Below, piece after piece: positions 15,846 to 24,396 of a stretch of DNA of 29,892 bases. Under the pieces are notes generated by a model. It was not told the DNA's origin. It did not search any database and saw only the letters and a list, made by a program, of their open reading frames with translations. Position numbers and translations under genes: made by a program. Positions within the stretch are counted from its first letter, which is position 1. Each line of letters starts with the position of its first letter. Source of the DNA: a virus; IMG/VR virus record IMGVR_UViG_3300035211_000068, positions 1 through 29,892 of that record, one strand, 5' to 3'.

Positions 15846-17803
15846 TACCCATACCTCGCGTCATAGTAATTTTTTGATGTAAGGCCTGTATTTTTTTTCA
15901 TATAGGCTTTTAAAGCTTTCTCAGTTTCTGGACCAAACCAACCATCACTTGTTATTCCTAATTTTTTCTGTAACTTAGCTACTGCACTTGAAGTTAGAGG
16001 GCCATAAGCACCATCAACATCTAGTTTCTTACCATTAGCATCTTTAATACCTAAATCATTTAAAGCCCTCTGTATTTCGGATGTGCCCATACCTGACCAG
16101 TTTTTACCTGTAGAACCTGGCTTATAAGTCGAACTGTACGGAGATACTACATTTCCGCTGCCGCTGCTTGTACTCTTAGAACTGCTAGACGACCCGCTGA
16201 TTATGCGCCTTGCCTGCGAGTACTGGCCTATTGAGTTCATATCATTGATTACTACTTTTCCGTAATAGCTGCTTGCATGCATAACCTGACCATTACCAAC
16301 ATATATTCCTACGTGGCCGTTAGCCTTGGTAGTATTGAAGAATACTAAGTCTCCTGGCTGTAAGTCACTCTTAGATACATATGTTCCCTCTTTAACCTGT
16401 GTTTGAGTTGTCCGGGATATATCTATTCCATGCTGCTTAAATGCCCACTGAGTAAAAGCAGAACAATCCATGCCGCTTGTAGTACTTTCACCGCCGTATA
16501 CATACTTAAGGCCAAGCAGACTCTTACCTGTAGCTATTATTCCAGCTGCTGAAGCTGTAAGCCCTTTACCTGTAGCTATATCTTTATTTAAAGTATGTTC
16601 ATAGTCAGCAAGTTTTTTATCATATTCATACTGCTCTTGCATAAGTTTCTTTTGTGCAGCTGTATCAAGTTCATTTTTATATTTTATTAAGTCTTTTTCT
16701 ATTTTTGCCTGGTCTTTTTGAAGTTTAACACTGTTTTCATGTTCTTTTTTTATTCTTTCAAGTTCCTGTTGTTGTGCTAATTCTAATTCCTTAACCCACT
16801 GTGCAGGAGTTCCAACAGGCATACCAAGAACTATAGCCGTATTATTATCGACATATCCTATAGCCTCAACTCTTTTATAAGCTGCATCAATTTCCTGTAT
16901 CTGCCTTTGTAATTGCAAGGATTGCTGCTCTAACTGATACTCCCGGTCAAAGTTTCTCTGTTCTAACATTACTTGAAATTTTTGAAAATTTTGTGCATCA
17001 AGTTTCATAATATAGTCAAATTTTGTTTTAACTAAGTCTAACTGGTCCTGGTATCTATCAGCCTGCATAGCATCCCACTGCATAAGCGTAGATACCATGC
17101 TAAGTTCTCTATTTTTCTGGTCAGCAAACCTCTGATACTGTGCAGCCTCATATTGTGGTATTAAGGCTGCCTGCTGCAATGCAGTTTGTCCTATAGTACC
17201 CGAAGAATATAAAGTACCTTTGCTGCTAGCAGCTTCCTGTACTTTTTGTGCTGCTAATTTTTGTGCTTGAATAAGTGCTTGATCTTGAGTAGGGTCATAA
17301 GTAAATGGCTGGTTAGCTGACTGCAATAAATTGTATAAATACTGCTGTAATTCTTCAGGTGTTTGATAAGGAGTAATATTTTTAAGTTCTTCTAATATCT
17401 GATTTATTTCCTGCTCATATGGACTTTTATACTCTCCTGTTTCAGTAGTACCAGTAGGCTGCATCTGTTGCTGTTGCTGATTTGATAACTCTTGGTATGA
17501 AGTTAATAAATTTTCGTACACACTTTCTGAAGCATATCCATTTTGAAGTGTATTTGTTAGTTGTCCTGGGAGTTCTATCCCATTTATAGTATAGCTGTTA
17601 TTATTAGAATCATATGAATAATCATAGCCCTTAGCAGTAAGCCAATCATTAAACTTATATGGACTCTGTGAAACTGCACTCTCCGCTGAAAAAGCAGCAA
17701 CATTACTCTGCGTAGGTTGTAATTGATAATCCTGTAAAGATTTCATAACACTATCAAGCCCTACATTACTCATACTAGCTAAAATATCACTCATAGATGT
17801 CAT
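15845..17803 (-). CDS. Virion coiled-coil protein with NlpC/P60 endopeptidase and peptidoglycan-binding domain
   Basis: The 652-residue protein has a Gln-rich N-terminal body (1-345) homologous to the next protein upstream, a charged coiled coil (about 340-405), an NlpC/P60 domain (about 425-537) and a PG_binding_1 domain (about 570-637). The catalytic triad is visible: MDCSAF (C447), NGHVGIY (H497), VMHASS (H509). The Ser-rich linker 537-550 joins the last two domains. It probably sits in the virion or tail tip and opens the peptidoglycan for DNA entry, cutting D-gamma-glutamyl-diaminopimelate-type bonds, rather than acting at lysis, because it is fused to a structural body within the virion operon. 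ATG 17803 overlaps the upstream stop (ATGA). Confidence 0.88.
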   Translation of the reverse strand: MTSMSDILASMSNVGLDSVMKSLQDYQLQPTQSNVAAFSAESAVSQSPYKFNDWLTAKGYDYSYDSNNNSYTINGIELPGQLTNTLQNGYASESVYENLLTSYQELSNQQQQQMQPTGTTETGEYKSPYEQEINQILEELKNITPYQTPEELQQYLYNLLQSANQPFTYDPTQDQALIQAQKLAAQKVQEAASSKGTLYSSGTIGQTALQQAALIPQYEAAQYQRFADQKNRELSMVSTLMQWDAMQADRYQDQLDLVKTKFDYIMKLDAQNFQKFQVMLEQRNFDREYQLEQQSLQLQRQIQEIDAAYKRVEAIGYVDNNTAIVLGMPVGTPAQWVKELELAQQQELERIKKEHENSVKLQKDQAKIEKDLIKYKNELDTAAQKKLMQEQYEYDKKLADYEHTLNKDIATGKGLTASAAGIIATGKSLLGLKYVYGGESTTSGMDCSAFTQWAFKQHGIDISRTTQTQVKEGTYVSKSDLQPGDLVFFNTTKANGHVGIYVGNGQVMHASSYYGKVVINDMNSIGQYSQARRIISGSSSSSKSTSSGSGNVVSPYSSTYKPGSTGKNWSGMGTSEIQRALNDLGIKDANGKKLDVDGAYGPLTSSAVAKLQKKLGITSDGWFGPETEKALKAYMKKNTGLTSKNYYDARYG

Positions 17804-19290
17804 AGGCTAAACCCCCTATTAGCTAGATTTACTTTACTTATACGGCCAAGTGTAGATAACGATTCCGCTTCAACATCAGACATATAGCCACCCTGACTTT
17901 CAATATATTTTTTTAGCTCATAAGCATCCTGGCTGCTCAAACTTGAAAAATATGCTGGTATACGATAGAGTGCCATAAGTCTATTATAAGTTGGATTACT
18001 AATCTGCCCAGATGAATACAACTCGTATAAATAATTACTCGCGGGTACTAACATTTGCTCTGGAATAATGCCATCTTGAACATATCTATATTTAAGTTGA
18101 CTATGTGCCCAGGCATATTCAGTATCAAGATTTGTTTTCTTGATTTCTTCTTGTGCTGCTTGTCTCGCTTTTTCCTGTGCTTCTAGTTCAGCTTGCCTTT
18201 GTGCTTCTTTTCTTTTAGCATCTTCAATAGCTTTTATTTCGGCCCGTCTTTGTGCTGCCTGTTTAGTTTTAGCCATATTTAAACCATACTCAGTTTCCAT
18301 AAGTTGTAACTGACTTTGAAGCTGTACTTTTTCCCGCTCTTTAATAAGTTCCATTTCTATTTGTTTATTTACCTGGAGCATTTCCAGGTCGTATTCATGT
18401 TTCTGAGCCATTATACTCATTTGGTACTGGTGCTGGGCTATCATCTGTTTTACCCAGCCTGCTTCAGTTCCAGGGTCAATTCCTAAAATAATAGCAGTTT
18501 CATTATCAGCATATCCAAGCTCATTAACTTTTCTCCAGGCTATTTCCATTTCCTGCTCTTTTTTCTGCATTTCAAGCCTCTGCTCATCCAAGGCTATTTC
18601 CATATTAAACCTTCTTTGGTCCAGCATTACTTTAAACATATCAAGCTCTCTAGCATCAAGTGCTAAGATAAATTCCGATTTCATCTTAAATAATTCCCGC
18701 TCATTTTTAGCATTATTAGCTTGTAGTTGGTCCCACTGCATTACTACATTAGCTAATTGCAGCTGCCTATTTAAAAAATCCTGGTGCTGCTGGTAGGCTT
18801 GTTCTTCAAAAGCAGGAGCTACTTTTTCAAACTGCTGCGCTACAATATCCTGCTGCTGTGAACCATACAAAAAGCCTCGCTTACCTGCCATTTCGGCCAT
18901 AGATTTTTCAAGCTGCGCTTTTGCTGCTATAGCAGCCGGGTCTTCGGCTATATTATATTGATACGGAGCTAACTGCTGAGCTACCATATCATTAATAAAC
19001 TGCTTCAAGTAATCAGGAGTAGTGTAAGGCTTCAAGTCTAAAAGTCCCTGAGTCTGCTCAACGAAAGGTTGCATCAATCGTTGATAGTTTTGTTCTGTTC
19101 CAATTAATTGGCCGTCCTGAAGTTTAAGCCCTGACTTACCAAGGTCTACAGGTACATTATTTATAGTCAGCCTATTAAGTTCTGGATTATAATTAACAGC
19201 TAAACCTTGATTAGCAGCATATGCAGGAAAATTCTGATTAGAGAATCCCTGATTCATATTAGATAAAAGTTGGTCATAATTTATAGCCAT
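17800..19290 (-). CDS. Virion coiled-coil protein, paralogue without wall hydrolase
   Basis: The 496-residue protein matches the N-terminal 345 residues of the next protein. Pairs include VVMQWDQLQANN/TLMQWDAMQADR, FKVMLDQRRFNMEI/FQVMLEQRNFDREY and ELGYADNETAIILGIDPGT/AIGYVDNNTAIVLGMPVGT. After the shared body, a long charged coiled coil (about 285-390, with KEAQRQAELEAQEKARQAAQ) leads to a short globular end (391-496) where its paralogue carries the hydrolase. It is probably an internal or tail-lumen protein that assembles with its paralogue. No enzyme motif is seen. The gene ends in an ATGA overlap with the next. Confidence 0.78.
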   Translation of the reverse strand: MAINYDQLLSNMNQGFSNQNFPAYAANQGLAVNYNPELNRLTINNVPVDLGKSGLKLQDGQLIGTEQNYQRLMQPFVEQTQGLLDLKPYTTPDYLKQFINDMVAQQLAPYQYNIAEDPAAIAAKAQLEKSMAEMAGKRGFLYGSQQQDIVAQQFEKVAPAFEEQAYQQHQDFLNRQLQLANVVMQWDQLQANNAKNERELFKMKSEFILALDARELDMFKVMLDQRRFNMEIALDEQRLEMQKKEQEMEIAWRKVNELGYADNETAIILGIDPGTEAGWVKQMIAQHQYQMSIMAQKHEYDLEMLQVNKQIEMELIKEREKVQLQSQLQLMETEYGLNMAKTKQAAQRRAEIKAIEDAKRKEAQRQAELEAQEKARQAAQEEIKKTNLDTEYAWAHSQLKYRYVQDGIIPEQMLVPASNYLYELYSSGQISNPTYNRLMALYRIPAYFSSLSSQDAYELKKYIESQGGYMSDVEAESLSTLGRISKVNLANRGFSL

Positions 19291-19292
19291 CT

Positions 19293-21239
19293 TTACACCT
19301 CCAATTCATCCGTGTAGCTTTTAATATTTAGTCTATGTATCTGCATCCCTGCATCTTCACGAGCTGTGCCTAAGTATATATCCATAAACGCCAAATAAGT
19401 TGACACGGTACCCTGATAGTTTGCTATTTCTCTATAGCTGTCATTATCGGCAACATTTCTGTACCATCCTATATATACATTATTGTACCTTCTAAGCCCC
19501 AATTCTATGTAAGAACCAACCGTATATGCAGGACAATTTATATAATCCCCAAAGGTAGTACCGTTAACCTCCCCTGATAATCTTAAAGCACCAGAAGATA
19601 CACGAACTTGAATATTATAATCAGTATCACCAGCAAATATAATGGGTGACTCATTACTCATTAGAGAATAGATACCTAGCTCTACATCAAAATCTTGCAT
19701 TGTTCTAAGATACATGTCCATTCCATTAACACTATGTCCAATCTGCTGTATAGAAGGATTGTAAGTTCCATATAGTATGTCACCATTTTGACTTTGTAAT
19801 ATGTTTTTGTGAGAAGAGTTTATTTCTTTTTGAAATGCTGAATAATTAGTACCATTAACTGGATCAGCTCTTATAACTCCAATATAGTCAAAATAAGAAA
19901 CATATGTATTAGCAGGCCTTGAAAATGAACTGGATAGTCTTGTATAAACTTGTACATAAGAAATATTGTTAAATGATGGACTACCAGTAATACTATCATA
20001 ATCACCTAATTTTATTTTTTGTATATTCCAACCTGGTTCAAACCCGTAAAAAGAATAAGTATAATAGTCCGTACTACCTGATCCTAGTCTAATAGCATCA
20101 TATATAATCCATCCCGTTGTACCTGGATGCCATATTAAGGCTACTAAATAATCATCGCTAGTAAGAGCAGTCCCGTCATGAAATTGTGTTAAATCGACAC
20201 TAGCTATAGTAGCATTGCCCCCATAGAATATACCCGAAGCACTATTTGAAGTTTCGGCCAATAATGAACACCCTCTAGTACTTGTAATTGCCCTAGTAGT
20301 ACCAACCAAACTTGAATCAGTTGAATTTGGTGTCCAGTTAGTAGTAAGTCTGGTTATATATTTAGTATTATGAACATGATAATACCTAAAAGTATCTGAG
20401 AAACTAACTTCTAAATCTCTAAGTGAAGCTACTTTATTTTGCCAAACATGATTCACACAACCTATATACACATCTCTTAAAGTAGCAGATCCTAAGCTTA
20501 CACCTGCTTCGGTAGAAAGTTCAGATAGTTGTCTGTCTGTTTCATCGCCACCAATACATATTTTTCTGTTAGGTGTCCATAAATACAGGCCGTCTGTACT
20601 ATTAGTACCCACTCCCATACTAGAAAGATTTTCACAATAAGGTTCTATAGCTATATAATACTTAGATGATATACGTAATCCTCCTGACGAATGTAAAGTT
20701 ACTTCATATTCAGAATTAGGTCCAGTTCCACCCGAAGTGTCTTTAGGTATAGAAGTAGTGTAAAGATGTCCTGCATACATAGTTGTAAAATAATCCTGTA
20801 TAAAAATACCTCTAGTAAAAGGATTATGTACAGCAGTAGAAGTAGTACCTTGCCATCCTACAAATACCCTATTGCCCAAATATACATCATCTGCTGTATT
20901 AATACTTCCTTTAAATACAGCATCACCCGTAGAATCAAGCTCAACACTAGGCGTACCGTCCTGTCCGTATATATTAAATACAAATTCACTACTAGCTTTA
21001 TCCCAACCCATTTTTATTCTTATTGTAGTACTATTTGTTGTTCCAGGGTCGCCTCTCATTACAATTAAAGGGCCGTCTATTTCAGTTTCTCCCTCTTTTG
21101 ATTTAATTTCACAATACTCTGTATAAAGTCTCCTTACATTTTTTTCATCAAGATGATAAAACATATAGTTAAGGTCTTTCTGGAGCCTTAAAATACCATC
21201 CTCATCGAAGCTGTAAAATTGATTGCTAAGGTCTGCCAT
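19293..21239 (-). CDS. Tail fibre / receptor-binding protein candidate
   Basis: This 648-residue protein is rich in Gly, Ser, Thr, Tyr and Asn, with the alternating pattern of beta structure. The N-terminal part (about 1-60) is helical and charged and could dock on the tail hub. VFKGSINTADDVYLGNRVFV (about 108-128) resembles the repeated beta strands of fibre shafts. The C-terminal part (about 500-640) looks like one or two lectin-type jelly rolls, including NNVYIGWYRNV and YLGTAREDAGMQIHRLNI. It follows the tail-hub gene and precedes the ejection proteins, the usual fibre slot in short-tailed phages. No depolymerase motif is recognised. The receptor is unknown. Confidence 0.65.
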   Translation of the reverse strand: MADLSNQFYSFDEDGILRLQKDLNYMFYHLDEKNVRRLYTEYCEIKSKEGETEIDGPLIVMRGDPGTTNSTTIRIKMGWDKASSEFVFNIYGQDGTPSVELDSTGDAVFKGSINTADDVYLGNRVFVGWQGTTSTAVHNPFTRGIFIQDYFTTMYAGHLYTTSIPKDTSGGTGPNSEYEVTLHSSGGLRISSKYYIAIEPYCENLSSMGVGTNSTDGLYLWTPNRKICIGGDETDRQLSELSTEAGVSLGSATLRDVYIGCVNHVWQNKVASLRDLEVSFSDTFRYYHVHNTKYITRLTTNWTPNSTDSSLVGTTRAITSTRGCSLLAETSNSASGIFYGGNATIASVDLTQFHDGTALTSDDYLVALIWHPGTTGWIIYDAIRLGSGSTDYYTYSFYGFEPGWNIQKIKLGDYDSITGSPSFNNISYVQVYTRLSSSFSRPANTYVSYFDYIGVIRADPVNGTNYSAFQKEINSSHKNILQSQNGDILYGTYNPSIQQIGHSVNGMDMYLRTMQDFDVELGIYSLMSNESPIIFAGDTDYNIQVRVSSGALRLSGEVNGTTFGDYINCPAYTVGSYIELGLRRYNNVYIGWYRNVADNDSYREIANYQGTVSTYLAFMDIYLGTAREDAGMQIHRLNIKSYTDELEV

Positions 21240-21241
21240 AC

Positions 21242-22675
21242 TCAGCCCTCCCCGTAACTTATAATATTAAATAGAGTGCGAGAAATTTTTTTATGCCCAG
21301 TACCTGCATACTTAAATTTCATAAAATGCATACCTTGCAGCTGTGTAGAAGTTGGTAGCACCTGTTTTTTAGTATTATAAGTCATATGCCTAAAATCTGA
21401 AGAAGCAGCCATCTGAGTATAAGTAGTTGAATTATCTTCAGTTGTAAAGCTAAAAGTCATAGTAGCTTTAGTTGTACCAGAGTGCTGTATCCATATGTCT
21501 TTGACTGCACTCTCTTTATTTATTTCATCAGTTATTGGCCTGGTTTCCATAGACCAGGATATAGCTGTAGAATTATCTTCACCTGTTTTTTCTGTGCTGT
21601 GCATGTCATAAATATAACCATCAGACCGGAGCCCATAGAGTTTTTCATTATTTTGTACAAGGTTTCTCCATACACCATCTTCTTTATGTATAGCATATGT
21701 ACTTCTCTTACTATCTTCTACCATATCAATAACAAGCAAAATATTTGTAGAACCATAAGGTACAGAAAAATATATTTTATTATCAATTCCTCCAGCTCTT
21801 ATTTCATCTTTGCTTACTGCAAAAGGTATCTCATTAAGTATTCCATCAGCCTTATCCGCAATTTTTCTAGGTAAACCACCAGTATACATATATATTCCAG
21901 AATAATCCATCCAGAACAATTTTCCACCTACCTCAGTATAAGCAAACCTGGAAGCACAACCCACTTTATGAGATACATTTACAAGCTCAAAATTACCTGG
22001 AAAAGTACCATATAACTCATGCATTGAATTATCTGTCCACAGTATTACATGGTCGGCAAAAGTTGTAATTGCTGTAATTTTTCCTTTAGCCTCAGTTATA
22101 TCTATATAACCCGCATCATCTGCTGTAGTCCAGTCTGTAAATGCTCCTAGAGCTGAATATTTAAGCGTTCTGCCGTCTTTACCAACACCATATAATCGGT
22201 TTCTATGAGCTGTAAATAAATTTGATTTAGGGCAATTAGCATCTGTAAAGGTGGAAAAAGTAGCACCATCCCAGTAATTATTGAATACAACTCCTGTACT
22301 ATAAGCCATAATAGTATATTTAGCAGTTTGCGTATTAAATTCAATAAAACTTGGTACATTTGGCGAAGCTACGGCCGTACTTATATTTGTCCATGCAGCA
22401 TCCGAGGCCGCACCATATGCCCAAGTGTTAGATGATAAAACATGCAGCTGGTTATTAGCCCTTTGACCCAGTCCATGTAAAGTGCCTACTTGTGGCAGCG
22501 ATGAAAGAACCCTATCATTTCTAGTGCGAATGATAGGGTAATCATCACTGCACATATTCATATCATCTGTTAGTTCATCATCTTTAAGGTCTAAAGGATC
22601 ATTATCGGAATTAATACCTTTAGCAAAATCCATAACTACTAATTTTTTAGGATACCTTATATTACGCCAGAGCAT
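21242..22675 (-). CDS. Podoviral tail hub/nozzle-like protein (P22 gp10-like)
   Basis: I start at ATG 22675, which overlaps the upstream stop (TAATG) and gives MLWRNIRYPKKL; an ATG at 22696 would be inside that gene. The 477-residue protein begins DFAKGINSDNDPLDLKDDEL...NMCSDDYPIIRTR, then has propeller-like repeats: LTAHRNRLYGVGKDGRTLKY, DHVILWTDNSMHELYG and GGKLFWMDYSGIYMYTGGLP. Small-residue strands with an 'open the value list, check the display' pattern like this are typical of the packaged-DNA stabilisation or hub proteins of P22-like podoviruses. It would plug the connector and hold fibres. The family assignment is moderate. Confidence 0.65.
   Translation of the reverse strand: MLWRNIRYPKKLVVMDFAKGINSDNDPLDLKDDELTDDMNMCSDDYPIIRTRNDRVLSSLPQVGTLHGLGQRANNQLHVLSSNTWAYGAASDAAWTNISTAVASPNVPSFIEFNTQTAKYTIMAYSTGVVFNNYWDGATFSTFTDANCPKSNLFTAHRNRLYGVGKDGRTLKYSALGAFTDWTTADDAGYIDITEAKGKITAITTFADHVILWTDNSMHELYGTFPGNFELVNVSHKVGCASRFAYTEVGGKLFWMDYSGIYMYTGGLPRKIADKADGILNEIPFAVSKDEIRAGGIDNKIYFSVPYGSTNILLVIDMVEDSKRSTYAIHKEDGVWRNLVQNNEKLYGLRSDGYIYDMHSTEKTGEDNSTAISWSMETRPITDEINKESAVKDIWIQHSGTTKATMTFSFTTEDNSTTYTQMAASSDFRHMTYNTKKQVLPTSTQLQGMHFMKFKYAGTGHKKISRTLFNIISYGEG
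22509..22539. repeat. Perfect 11-bp inverted repeat within the hub gene
   Basis: ACCCTATCATT (22509-22519) is repeated exactly in inverse at 22529-22539, with a 9-base loop. It lies in the codons for YPIIRTRND, about 140 bases into the hub gene. A hairpin this stable inside a coding region is unusual for such A/T-rich DNA, but no U-tract follows. Confidence 0.5.
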
Positions 22676-23334
22676 TAACTCCACCACCTTTTCCATGAAA
22701 TATTTCGCTTTGACTGCTTAACATGCTTAATCTTATAGTACTGCATTCTTGCAGTAGCTAATTTAGATTCAGCTTCCATTTCATAGTTATTTCCAAGGTC
22801 TATTCGAGGAAAGCTTCCAGACTTACATACACGTGCAGCCAATTTATTCTGAAGGTATTCAATTAAAGGATTATCTAAATTTAAAATTGTAGTACTATCT
22901 GAAGAAGCCACTCCAAGTGCAGCATAACTTGGTCTATAAATTATTCTCATGTGGTATGCATCATCAGGAGTAGGAGTAATAGAAAGCTGGGATGTAAAGT
23001 TAGTATACCTGCACCCTTGAATTTCATCTTCCAGACCATAGTATTTATACTCATTGAAAGGTGTAGTTGTACCTAAAACATCAGTAGAATTATAAGTTGT
23101 ATTAGAAACTCCCAGCCATTCGATATCTTCTACTCTAACACCTGAAGGCAGGTCATACTCATTCTGATTAGCTACTGTTTTAGTGCTATTTAAAGTAAGT
23201 TCAGTATTAAATTTATATACCTCAGAGCCAACACCTAAAAGTTCTTTTAAAAATACCTGCATGGTTGTTGAATTAACCTTATTAGGTACAACTTCATTTA
23301 CCCACCCGATTATTTCAGAAATTGCTTTTCCCAT
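22675..23334 (-). CDS. Head-to-tail adaptor-like protein
   Basis: I use ATG 23334, which overlaps the upstream TGA; a GTG at 23337 in the same frame is an equal alternative. The 219-residue protein has a helical N-terminus, then NQNEYDLPSGVRVEDIEWLG, a beta region with SQLSITPTPDDAYHMRIIYR (about 115-135), and a helical C-terminus ending in a basic KRWWS tail. The order (LP-x-G-V strand, 'P-x-P-D-x-A' strand, IxYRPS, then DNPLIEYLQNKLAARV) is that of adaptor proteins such as T7 gp11/P22 gp4, which dock on the portal and receive the tail hub. Position before the hub gene agrees. Confidence 0.65.
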   Translation of the reverse strand: MGKAISEIIGWVNEVVPNKVNSTTMQVFLKELLGVGSEVYKFNTELTLNSTKTVANQNEYDLPSGVRVEDIEWLGVSNTTYNSTDVLGTTTPFNEYKYYGLEDEIQGCRYTNFTSQLSITPTPDDAYHMRIIYRPSYAALGVASSDSTTILNLDNPLIEYLQNKLAARVCKSGSFPRIDLGNNYEMEAESKLATARMQYYKIKHVKQSKRNISWKRWWS

Positions 23335-23678
23335 CACACATCACTCCAGATTAGCGCCTGAAATTTAGCTGTAGTTGAATTACCAGCAATAGCGGCTAAA
23401 TTTTTAACCTTAATATCTAAGTTTCCGCCTTCAGAAATTTTAAAGCTATCTGTAGCTACTGGTACTGCTGTTGATTCCGGACGCACATAAATAGCACCTG
23501 TGGTACACACAATAGTACACATGAAATTTTGACCCAGTATTTGAGTTGAATAGCCTGGTATAATACATACGGTTGTAGAATTTAAAGAACTTGAATTATA
23601 ATTTGTTGTAGTTCCAACACAAGCTACAGTTTCTGGTATTATATGCCTTACACCTTTAAATACATCTCTGTTATACAT
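23334..23678 (-). CDS. Small beta-rich structural protein
   Basis: The 114-residue Ser/Thr/Asn-rich protein shows alternating hydrophobic strands (TVCIIPGYSTQI, FMCTIVCTTGAIYVRP, LDIKVKNLAAIAG) and no charged helices, as in head-decoration or tail-knob proteins. It begins after the capsid-module terminator and overlaps the adaptor gene by one base. GGGAG lies 11 bases before the ATG. I cannot name the family; placement suggests a minor virion component. Confidence 0.6.
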   Translation of the reverse strand: MYNRDVFKGVRHIIPETVACVGTTTNYNSSSLNSTTVCIIPGYSTQILGQNFMCTIVCTTGAIYVRPESTAVPVATDSFKISEGGNLDIKVKNLAAIAGNSTTAKFQALIWSDV

Positions 23679-23796
23679 AAACTAAATCGCTCCCTTCTTT
23701 ATTTAATATAAATATCAGAAATATTAAAAACTCTGGTTATAGCCCCTACTTTTATACTTTTTATAAGCATACATAAAAATTCTCCTATACAAACAA

Positions 23797-23815
23797 AGCC
23801 TCCAGTGAGGAGGCT
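23797..23815 (-). terminator. Terminator between head and tail modules
   Basis: On the minus strand GCCTCC-TCACT-GGAGGC (23814-23798), extended by one A-U pair, is followed by TTTGTTTG. This is a compact G/C-rich stem in A/T-rich DNA, 15 bases after the stop of the decoration-like gene. The U-tract is interrupted, so partial termination is likely. No promoter is visible before the next gene at 23678; tail genes would be read by leakage. The remainder of the gap (23679-23796) holds no convincing gene. Confidence 0.75.
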
Positions 23816-23830
23816 CTGCAATATTATATG

Positions 23831-24334
23831 TTAAGATGTCCTTGCAGCCGTTGTAGCTCTTATACCTGTAGCTGCACCAAATCCGCCCAGCGTAGAATCC
23901 ACTGATTTAACACCCCATTTAGCTGTAGAAAGGCCAATTAGAGTGATACTCTGATGGTCTCCAGCCAGAGATGAAAAAGCTATGTATCTGCCGTCAGACG
24001 TACCTTGTACCCTTACATTAGCCCCAAGGTCTATATCAATAGTGTTAACATAAGCAGCCGTAGTTTCCTGGATAATAGTTTTTTCACAACCAACTATAGG
24101 GGCTGCCAATGTAACTGTAGCAGGTGAAGTAGATGGCCCATCACTAGCAGTAGATGTTACTATCCTTGCTATACCATAGGCACCCATTGTAGAAACATCA
24201 AGACCACTACTTGACCAGGTTAATGTTTCAAACTTATGCCTTAAATAAAAACTGCCATCCGTACCAAAAAGCTTATAGTCTGAACTACCATGATAGGTAG
24301 TAGACAAAGTTGTTCCTAAAATATTTTTAGGCAT
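23831..24334 (-). CDS. Capsid decoration/head fibre-like structural protein
   Basis: The 167-residue protein is made of short Thr/Ser/Gly/Ala-rich strands (GIARIVTSTASDGPSTSPAT, VTLAAPIVGCEKTI) and has very few charges after residue 40. Such proteins decorate phage heads. It follows the major capsid gene directly, with AAGGAG before ATG 24334, and is the last gene before the terminator at 23797-23815, so it should be made in similar amounts to the capsid protein. Family unknown. Confidence 0.6.
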   Translation of the reverse strand: MPKNILGTTLSTTYHGSSDYKLFGTDGSFYLRHKFETLTWSSSGLDVSTMGAYGIARIVTSTASDGPSTSPATVTLAAPIVGCEKTIIQETTAAYVNTIDIDLGANVRVQGTSDGRYIAFSSLAGDHQSITLIGLSTAKWGVKSVDSTLGGFGAATGIRATTAARTS

Positions 24335-24396
24335 GCTATCTCTCCTTTCTTAAAAAATATGAAAAGGAGGTCTGGCCTCTCTATATTCAAATATAC

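Noticed and set aside
24367-24379. GAGG-TCTGG-CCTC hairpin after the capsid gene
   Set aside because: The stem is only four base pairs and the following U-run is distant, so I do not call a terminator. At most it is a weak pause site.
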